This document shows, one piece after another, positions 58,837 through 64,000 of a DNA stretch of 64,000 bases. A model generated the notes under the pieces. The model was not told the DNA's origin, made no database searches, and worked only from the letters and a program-made list of their open reading frames with translations. The stretch is taken from positions 496,001 to 560,000 of the forward strand of contig JAIXQO010000001.1 in assembly GCA_027485695.1 (NCBI GenBank). The letters are read 5' to 3'. A program made the translations under genes and the position numbers. Each line of letters starts with the position of its first letter. Positions within the stretch are counted from its first letter, which is position 1. This DNA is from Pseudomonadota bacterium. Its GTDB lineage: Bacteria > Bdellovibrionota > UBA1018.

Positions 58837-60632
58837 TTCAATCCAAACTACGCCGATGGATCGGTCTCTATTTTAGTTCCCCAAGCCTAGCTGAGAACCT
58901 CGGACGCCTCAGTGTATTGCTTGTACTCTGCATGGTAATATTTGGAATCGTCCCCGTATCTGCTTACCTCTATACGCGTTCTTCGCACGAACGAGATCAG
59001 AGCATCAGAGCGATGGGCTCAACGCTCACGAAACTCGTCGCGAGATCTGTGAGTCTCGGGGATTTCCTAGCCGTCGAAGAAGCTCTGCATAGTTCTTCTT
59101 GGCCGGACTACATTTGCCGTATCGACGTCGTTTCGAATCAAGACGAGCTACTGGCCACGGTCAGGAATCCGACAGCCGCGGATGGATGTGCGGATCCTGG
59201 ATTCTTCGTTAAAACGAGAACATTCTCGTTTGCACATCAGGGAGTCGACCCGGATCCAACTTTGAGTGTGAGTGATCGAGAACCGAGAATTCATCTCGTC
59301 ACCGATGAACGTGCTGCTCTCTATCAGGCGGCCCAGTTCATCGCGATCTTGGTGGGAATTGTCGTCATTCTATTTGTTCTCTTGATCTATTTTTCTCGCC
59401 TGGTGATTCAGCAAGCACTTCAGCCGCTTGCCGACACGGTTAACGCTACGAAACTTCTCGCCTCTCGTGACGGCGCCGATCGGACCATGCTCGGTGCTGC
59501 TCCCCGGGAAATTCGTCCTCTCATCAGTGAGATCCAGCAGCTCTATGAGTCGATGGCTCAAGAAAAAGCCGACGCGAGCATCGGCAAGGTGGCCTCTCAA
59601 GTAGCGCATGATATTCGATCGCCACTCTCCGCTCTTGAGATGATCCTGACTTTGTTGCCGGAAGTTGCCGAAGAGAAACGTACGATCCTTCGAATGGCGA
59701 TTGGTCGCATACGAGATATCGCACACGACCTCATTCAAAAATCCGTTTCAAGTCGATTGCAGTCTGAAGATCGTCCCGAAGCCGTCTATTTGCTCACGGG
59801 TTTGGTCGATAGCATTGTCAGCGAAAAACGACTTCAGTACCGTGCCAAGTCCAACATCGAAATCAAGATGCCGATCGACGCGCACTCTTACGGAATTTTC
59901 GTTCAGCTACAGGAGTCGACTTTCAAGCGCATACTTTCAAATTTAATCAATAACGCAGTCGAAGCAGTCAGTGGTTCTACAACTGGGGTGATCAAAGTAA
60001 TTCCGTCGGTTCGAGGCGGCCGTGCCGTTCTTGTGGTCGAAGACAACGGTCGCGGTATGAGTCCTGATCAATTGAGTCGATTAGGCGAAAAAGGTTTTAC
60101 CTCCGGCAAGAGCGGGGGAATGGGGCTGGGTGTCCATCATGCGAAGCATGTCGTGGAATCTTGGGGTGGGACCTTCAATGTAGAGTCCGAAGTAGGTGTC
60201 GGTACCCGAGTCACGATCGATTTTGATCGGGTGAATCCGCCATCCTGGTTCGTTCCGAGTATTCCAGTCACCGAAGAATTCCATGTGGTGATCGTCGATG
60301 ACGATACAACGATCCATCAGGTGTGGCAGAAGAAATTTAAATCAACCTTCACGGATGCGGATCTGACCATCACACATTTCACCGACGGGGCCCAGTTTGT
60401 GGAGTTCGCGTCGATGAATCGTGAGTTTATCAGTCTCTATCTCGTAGATTATGAATTGATTGGTCAGCCAGTGAATGGCTTGGAACTCATCGAACGCCTT
60501 GAGCTCCGAGATCGTGGAATCTTGGTGACGAGTCGATACGAAGATCCGGCAGTGATCTCGCACTGCGAGCGAATTGGAGCAAGAATGCTCCCGAAGACCC
60601 TCGTGCACTTGGTACCGCTTGAGCGTGCTTAA
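58833..60632 (+). CDS. Hybrid sensor histidine kinase with C-terminal receiver domain
   Basis: 599 aa from GTG (GTGA overlap). Two membrane helices (about residues 26-47 and 170-191) enclose a periplasmic domain of about 120 residues, followed by a HAMP-like stretch. The H-box is VAHDIRSPLSAL with H259. The N-box is LINNAVEA; G boxes are DNGRGM and GGMGLGVHH. The receiver begins at IVDDDTTIH (acidic pair), with phosphoacceptor D539 in YLVDYEL and K near MLPKTL. No output domain follows. It should sense a periplasmic signal, possibly through the solute-binding protein upstream, and pass phosphate to an unlinked partner. Confidence 0.9.
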   Translation: MIQSKLRRWIGLYFSSPSLAENLGRLSVLLVLCMVIFGIVPVSAYLYTRSSHERDQSIRAMGSTLTKLVARSVSLGDFLAVEEALHSSSWPDYICRIDVVSNQDELLATVRNPTAADGCADPGFFVKTRTFSFAHQGVDPDPTLSVSDREPRIHLVTDERAALYQAAQFIAILVGIVVILFVLLIYFSRLVIQQALQPLADTVNATKLLASRDGADRTMLGAAPREIRPLISEIQQLYESMAQEKADASIGKVASQVAHDIRSPLSALEMILTLLPEVAEEKRTILRMAIGRIRDIAHDLIQKSVSSRLQSEDRPEAVYLLTGLVDSIVSEKRLQYRAKSNIEIKMPIDAHSYGIFVQLQESTFKRILSNLINNAVEAVSGSTTGVIKVIPSVRGGRAVLVVEDNGRGMSPDQLSRLGEKGFTSGKSGGMGLGVHHAKHVVESWGGTFNVESEVGVGTRVTIDFDRVNPPSWFVPSIPVTEEFHVVIVDDDTTIHQVWQKKFKSTFTDADLTITHFTDGAQFVEFASMNREFISLYLVDYELIGQPVNGLELIERLELRDRGILVTSRYEDPAVISHCERIGARMLPKTLVHLVPLERA

Positions 60633-61895
60633 CTAACGGAACTCCGAGACCATTTTTTCCAAGCGAGCAATCCCCTCGGTCACGATTCGCTCGGACGGAC
60701 CGAAGGACAACCGGACGTGGTTGCTGAACCGAGACTCGTGCGTGCGGCGTCGCTTGCCCGGGTTCACGTCGAAAAACTCTCCCGGCACGCAGATCACTTT
60801 TTTATCGAGAGCGGCTCTGAAAAAGCTCATCCCAGTATTGAGTCCTGAAGGTAATCCCGAGAGATCGGCGAATAAATAAAACGTTCCTTGTGGCTCGGGC
60901 GCAATCCTCATGCCCATAGCGCGACAGCGTTCCAGCATGAAATCGCGTTTCTTCTTAAATGCAGTTTGAATCGCTGCATTCTCCGCATCGATGAGGGAGT
61001 CTTGTAAAAGCGGAACCGCACCTTGTTGCATCGGACGCGATGCACCGCCATCCAAGAAACTAGCTGCAGAAACGATCGACTCAATCACTTCGCGAGGACC
61101 GACGGTCCAAGCAATTCTCCAGCCTGAATAACGCCAGTTCTTGGTGAGCCCATCGATGATGACGACGGGATCTTGATCGACGTCTTCGACGTGTTCGGCG
61201 GCGGAAATGGAGGAACGCTCTCCCCACACATAGTGAGAATAGAACTCATCGAAAATCAACGCGCACTGACGACGTCTACTGACATCGATCCAGTTCTTAA
61301 GTTCTTCGCCTTCGATGACGTGGCCAGTCGGATTGCAAGGATTTGAAACGAGTACTGCCGACAAGCCCCGTCCGACGATTTCACGATCGAGTTCGGAGGA
61401 ACTGAACGCGTAACCTTTGGATTCCTCAAGAACGATTGGAATCGGGCTGAATAGCCTGAAAATATCGAGGAGTTCCTCATATGCCGTATAATCCGGAAGG
61501 AAATGTCCCAGATGAATTTGACTGAGAGAGGACGCGACTCGAGTGAGGGCCACACGTCCGCCGGATGAGATCGCGACATTCTCAGCGGTGTATTGGCTTT
61601 TTTTACCTTTGCGGAACCGACGATTGTACATCTCTGCGACCGCTTCACGTAGTTCACGAATCCCCGCGACCGGTGCGTACTCCTGCGTAAGGTCGTTCAT
61701 CGTCACTTGCTCGATTCGAGCGGGGGCGCCCGGAAGCGCGCCGCATTCGGGCATCCCTTGACCGAGGTTGCACCAGTCACTGGACTCGGGTCCTCGGAAC
61801 CCCAGTTTTTGTGCTTCGGTCGTAACGAAAATAACCCCGGTACGAGGAACAGTTCTAAATCCTGGAAATGGTTGCGATGAGGTGGTTCGAATCAC
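60633..61895 (-). CDS. PLP-dependent aminotransferase, class I/II
   Basis: 420 aa. SNPCNPTG (residues 184-191) and the Schiff-base lysine K252 in DGLTKNWRYSGWR are standard fold-type I landmarks; the C-terminal R-x-S-F pattern (VRLSFG) binds the substrate carboxylate. It converges with the histidine kinase gene with no bases between stops. An aspartate- or alanine-type aminotransferase or a methionine-related one is possible, but the specific substrate cannot be told. Confidence 0.85.
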   Translation of the reverse strand: MIRTTSSQPFPGFRTVPRTGVIFVTTEAQKLGFRGPESSDWCNLGQGMPECGALPGAPARIEQVTMNDLTQEYAPVAGIRELREAVAEMYNRRFRKGKKSQYTAENVAISSGGRVALTRVASSLSQIHLGHFLPDYTAYEELLDIFRLFSPIPIVLEESKGYAFSSSELDREIVGRGLSAVLVSNPCNPTGHVIEGEELKNWIDVSRRRQCALIFDEFYSHYVWGERSSISAAEHVEDVDQDPVVIIDGLTKNWRYSGWRIAWTVGPREVIESIVSAASFLDGGASRPMQQGAVPLLQDSLIDAENAAIQTAFKKKRDFMLERCRAMGMRIAPEPQGTFYLFADLSGLPSGLNTGMSFFRAALDKKVICVPGEFFDVNPGKRRRTHESRFSNHVRLSFGPSERIVTEGIARLEKMVSEFR

Positions 61896-61997
61896 CCCCT
61901 CATTATCCTCGGAATCTTGTTTTCTCGCAATGGGATGACTCGACCGAAGTCGACAAATCAGCTGAAAAATTAAGTCTTTCCGTACATACTCCCGGCT

Positions 61998-62816
61998 ATG
62001 GTTGAGATCCTGATTTTGGTGACCGCTGTCGTCGCTGGTTTTCTCGGGGCGCTCCTGGGAATCGGCGGTGGAATGATCGTGATTCCAGTGCTCACGTTGA
62101 TATTGGGAGTCGACATTCGCTATGCGATTGCTGCAAGTCTTGTCTCAATTGTGGCGACGTCTTCCGGCGCAGCGGCGAGTTTTCTGAGAGACCGATTGAC
62201 GAATTTGCGCTTGGCCGTCGTTTTAGAAGTGGGAACCGTATTGGGAGCAGCGACCGGATTTTTGATCGTTCGACACGTCAACTCAAAGAGCCTTTATTTT
62301 TTATTTGCCGCGTTCCTGATCTACACAGCACTCAGTATGTTCCGCAAAAAACAAGATTCCCGTGCCAAGATCAATCATCCTTGGTCCGAGCGACTGAAAC
62401 TAGGCGGCATGTTTACTGAACATGATGGCACCGTGATTCACTATGGAGTGGAGCAAGTTCCGCTCGGAATTTTTTTCATGTATTTCGCGGGTATTCTTTC
62501 AGCGGTATTGGGAATTGGTAGCGGCATTTTCAAAGTGATGGCGATGGACGGTGCGATGAAAATTCCGATGAAGGTCTCGTCGGCGACATCAAATTTCATG
62601 ATTGGCGTCACTGCTACGGCAAGCGCGGGCGCATACCTCATGAGCGGAGATGTTCACCCGGAAATCGCGTGTCCGGTTGCGATCGGAATCATTGCTGGTT
62701 CTTGGATGGGTGCTCGAGTGATGCCCAAGCTGCCCGCGCAGACGATCCGCAAGATTTTTATCGTCGTTCTGATCATTGTATCGATTCAAATGCTGATCAA
62801 GGGAGTGAGTCTATGA
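61998..62816 (+). CDS. TauE/SafE-family sulfite or organosulfonate exporter
   Basis: 272 aa, about eight membrane helices in two repeats. The start GFLGALLGIGGGMIVIPVL is the characteristic first-repeat motif, and GILSAVLGIGSGIFKVMAM is the second-repeat copy. It moves small sulfur- or carboxyl-containing anions across the inner membrane. The next gene, a DUF1634 protein, overlaps it by 4 bases, a pairing seen in many genomes. Confidence 0.9.
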   Translation: MVEILILVTAVVAGFLGALLGIGGGMIVIPVLTLILGVDIRYAIAASLVSIVATSSGAAASFLRDRLTNLRLAVVLEVGTVLGAATGFLIVRHVNSKSLYFLFAAFLIYTALSMFRKKQDSRAKINHPWSERLKLGGMFTEHDGTVIHYGVEQVPLGIFFMYFAGILSAVLGIGSGIFKVMAMDGAMKIPMKVSSATSNFMIGVTATASAGAYLMSGDVHPEIACPVAIGIIAGSWMGARVMPKLPAQTIRKIFIVVLIIVSIQMLIKGVSL

Positions 62817-63181
62817 GTCAGGAACTTGAGACGATGGAGCTCAGGATTTCGATTTTTCTGCGTTACGGTGTTCTGTTCGCAGGTGCTCTCATGGCGATCG
62901 GATGGTTGGGAGGCGTTTCATTTTCTGGGAATCCTTTTGACGCGTTTCATATCTACGGTCATGATTCATTCAGGATCCAGATTTCGCGAATCATCGATAG
63001 TCGTGACTATTTCGCGATCATTTCCTATTTCGGTCTCGTCGCGCTCATTAGTTTACCCATCCTTCGCGTCGCATTGACCGCCGTTTTATTTTTCAAACAA
63101 AGAGAATATCTCTTGAGTGGCGTCGCAGTTTTCGTTTTGATCGCCCTAGTCGCAAGTTTTCAACTCGGTCTCATCGAATAA
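62813..63181 (+). CDS. DUF1634 membrane protein
   Basis: 122 aa from the ATG at 62813 (ATGA overlap with the transporter stop). Three helices (about residues 15-30, 65-85 and 98-118) and the ISRIIDSRDYFAIISYFGLVALISLPILRV region match the DUF1634 family, which is commonly encoded next to TauE/SafE exporters and presumably assists them. Function is not known. An upstream in-frame ATG inside the transporter gene is rejected. Confidence 0.82.
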   Translation: MSQELETMELRISIFLRYGVLFAGALMAIGWLGGVSFSGNPFDAFHIYGHDSFRIQISRIIDSRDYFAIISYFGLVALISLPILRVALTAVLFFKQREYLLSGVAVFVLIALVASFQLGLIE

Positions 63182-63199
63182 CCAAAGGAGCCTACATTC

Positions 63200-63748
63200 A
63201 TGGCACAATCTCTCAAAGACATCTCATTCATCGCAATGGACGGAAAGAAAACCACGATCGGCGATTTCTCCGGAAAAGCGCTCCTCATCGTGAACGTCGC
63301 CTCCGAATGTGGTTTGACTCCTCAGTACACAGGCCTTGAGAAAATGTACGAAAATTACCGGGAGAAAGGATTAGTTGTTCTCGGATTCCCGGCCAATGAA
63401 TTTGGTGCCCAAGAGCCCGGTACCAACGAACAAATCCAATCGTTCTGTCGCGGGAAGTTCGGAATTCAGTTCCCGATGTTTCAAAAAATGGTGGTCAAAG
63501 GTCCCGGCCAACATCCTCTCTACGAAGCGTTGACCACGAGCGGAGTCGAGGCCGTATTGCCTTCTGGGAGCAAGCTCAAGGAGAAACTCTCCTCCGCGGG
63601 ACTGCTCTCCGGCGGCAAGCAAGACGTTACCTGGAACTTCGAAAAATTCCTCATCAGCCGCGATGGGAAAGTCATCGGACGATTTGCACCGGACATGACT
63701 CCTGAAGATCCGATCCTCGTCCAAGCGATCGAAAAAGCACTCGGTTAG
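63200..63748 (+). CDS. Glutathione peroxidase family thiol peroxidase
   Basis: 182 aa. The peroxidatic cysteine is C37 in VNVASECGLTPQY, with Gln in NEFGAQEPG and Trp in VTWNFEKF completing the catalytic triad. It is a Cys, not selenocysteine, form. It reduces peroxides using glutathione or thioredoxin. AAGGAG lies before the ATG. A stem-loop follows 15 bases after the stop. Confidence 0.92.
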   Translation: MAQSLKDISFIAMDGKKTTIGDFSGKALLIVNVASECGLTPQYTGLEKMYENYREKGLVVLGFPANEFGAQEPGTNEQIQSFCRGKFGIQFPMFQKMVVKGPGQHPLYEALTTSGVEAVLPSGSKLKEKLSSAGLLSGGKQDVTWNFEKFLISRDGKVIGRFAPDMTPEDPILVQAIEKALG

Positions 63749-63763
63749 TTTTAAGTAATCAAA

Positions 63764-63798
63764 CCCGATGGTGAGTACGTGACAGGTCCACCATCGGG
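63764..63798 (+). terminator. Stem-loop after the glutathione peroxidase gene
   Basis: CCCGATGGTG (63764-63773) and CACCATCGGG (63789-63798) make a perfect 10-bp stem with a 15-base loop. It sits 16 bases after the stop codon, where a terminator is expected, but no T run follows the right arm, so the mechanism is uncertain. It may instead protect the mRNA end. Confidence 0.45.
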
Positions 63799-63927
63799 AC
63801 CATTGAAGCTGTTTTGATTCCGGTGTTTCAAAAAAAATTCCGAGGCAGTTCAACGAATCATCTCTTGTCTAGGGTCGCTATTGTATCAGGAGATCTCTAT
63901 ATGTTTCCTCAATCAAGAGGTCCAAGC

Positions 63928-64000
63928 ATGATGAGATCAATTTTTTCCTTAACTGTTTTTTTGATTTCGACGAGCGTCTTCGCTGAAGGTTGGGATCGAA
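63928..64000 (+). CDS. Secreted protein, N-terminal fragment (cut by window edge)
   Basis: Only 24 codons are visible. ATG at 63928 has AGAGG 7 bases upstream; an ATG at 63901 in the same frame is possible but has no such site. The peptide is a Sec-type signal: MMRS start, a hydrophobic core (IFSLTVFLISTS) and a likely cut after VFA before EGWD. Nothing more can be said about function. Confidence 0.6.
   Translation, partial: MMRSIFSLTVFLISTSVFAEGWDR

Noticed and set aside
1..64000. Mobile elements, tRNA or rRNA genes, CRISPR arrays
   Set aside because: No transposase, integrase, phage gene, evenly spaced direct repeats or tRNA-like cloverleaf was seen in the gaps. The locus looks laterally variable in content but carries no visible mobility genes.

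Overview
The window reads as a Gram-negative bacterial chromosome of roughly balanced base composition with very dense coding, many GTG starts and many 4-base stop/start overlaps (ATGA or GTGA). The gene mix (a hybrid histidine kinase with a C-terminal receiver, a MetH without activation domain paired with a RACo-type reactivase, TauE plus DUF1634, a PglK-like ABC flippase) would suit a Bdellovibrionota or other former deltaproteobacterial lineage. No rRNA or other marker is present, so that placement is an inference. I see no tRNA, rRNA, CRISPR array, insertion sequence or prophage.

From base 1 to about 48984 the window is one very large surface-glycan locus. (a) 1-4740, minus strand: a partial metallo-beta-lactamase-fold protein, an SpsF-type cytidylyltransferase, PseC, PseB, a 2-hydroxyacid dehydrogenase and a cupin. 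(b) 4874-14700, plus strand: methyltransferase, second NulO-type cytidylyltransferase, SDR epimerase, cyclase-family hydrolase, HAD phosphatase, PglK-like flippase, RfbF, RfbG, RmlC-like cupin and a membrane-anchored WbpM/PglF-type dehydratase. (c) 14732-19013, minus strand: SGNH protein, MBOAT acyltransferase, GT2 and polysaccharide deacetylase. (d) 19115-24077, plus strand: RmlD-like reductase, GT2, DUF4910 protein and a GT-B-like protein encoded as two overlapping genes. (e) 24177-30134, plus strand: a carrier-protein acyl module (GAPDH-like enzyme, acyl carrier protein, AMP-forming ligase, inositol-phosphatase-like enzyme, VOC epimerase-like protein, AAC(3)-like acyltransferase, methyltransferase). 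(f) 30144-33458, minus strand: methyltransferase, PseG and a GT-like protein. (g) 33670-42704, plus strand: a CDP-alcohol phosphotransferase with an altered motif, a nucleotidyltransferase/phosphoglycerate-mutase fusion, a racemase/methyltransferase fusion, a DegT-like PLP enzyme, a FemAB-like acyltransferase, PseI, a hexapeptide acyltransferase and GT4. (h) 42697-48984: GalE, a second SDR, a GMC oxidoreductase with a Tat-exported small partner, a membrane protein and a Wzy/WaaL-like polymerase or ligase.

PseB, PseC, PseG, PseI and one of the cytidylyltransferases make a nearly complete CMP-pseudaminic acid pathway. No ordinary PseH acetyltransferase is visible. Modules (e) and (g) carry several acyl- and phospho-transfer enzymes that could decorate the sugar instead. 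The set DUF4910, AAC(3)-like, ACP, AMP ligase and methyltransferase recalls the Campylobacter jejuni flagellin-glycan island around Cj1293-Cj1308, where pseudaminic acid carries a methylated glyceric acid. The added GAPDH-like and phosphoglycerate-mutase-like enzymes make a three-carbon glycerate-derived substituent a reasonable hypothesis. This is my main candidate for an undescribed system.

From 49159 the content is ordinary metabolism and signalling. A methionine operon comes first (homocysteine methyltransferase/MTHFR fusion, RACo-type activator, short MetH), followed by an M19 dipeptidase. Next is a three-gene operon with a solute-binding protein and a hybrid histidine kinase. Then come a class I/II aminotransferase, a TauE/DUF1634 pair, a glutathione peroxidase, and the start of a secreted protein cut by the window edge. 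No gap between genes exceeds about 215 bases.
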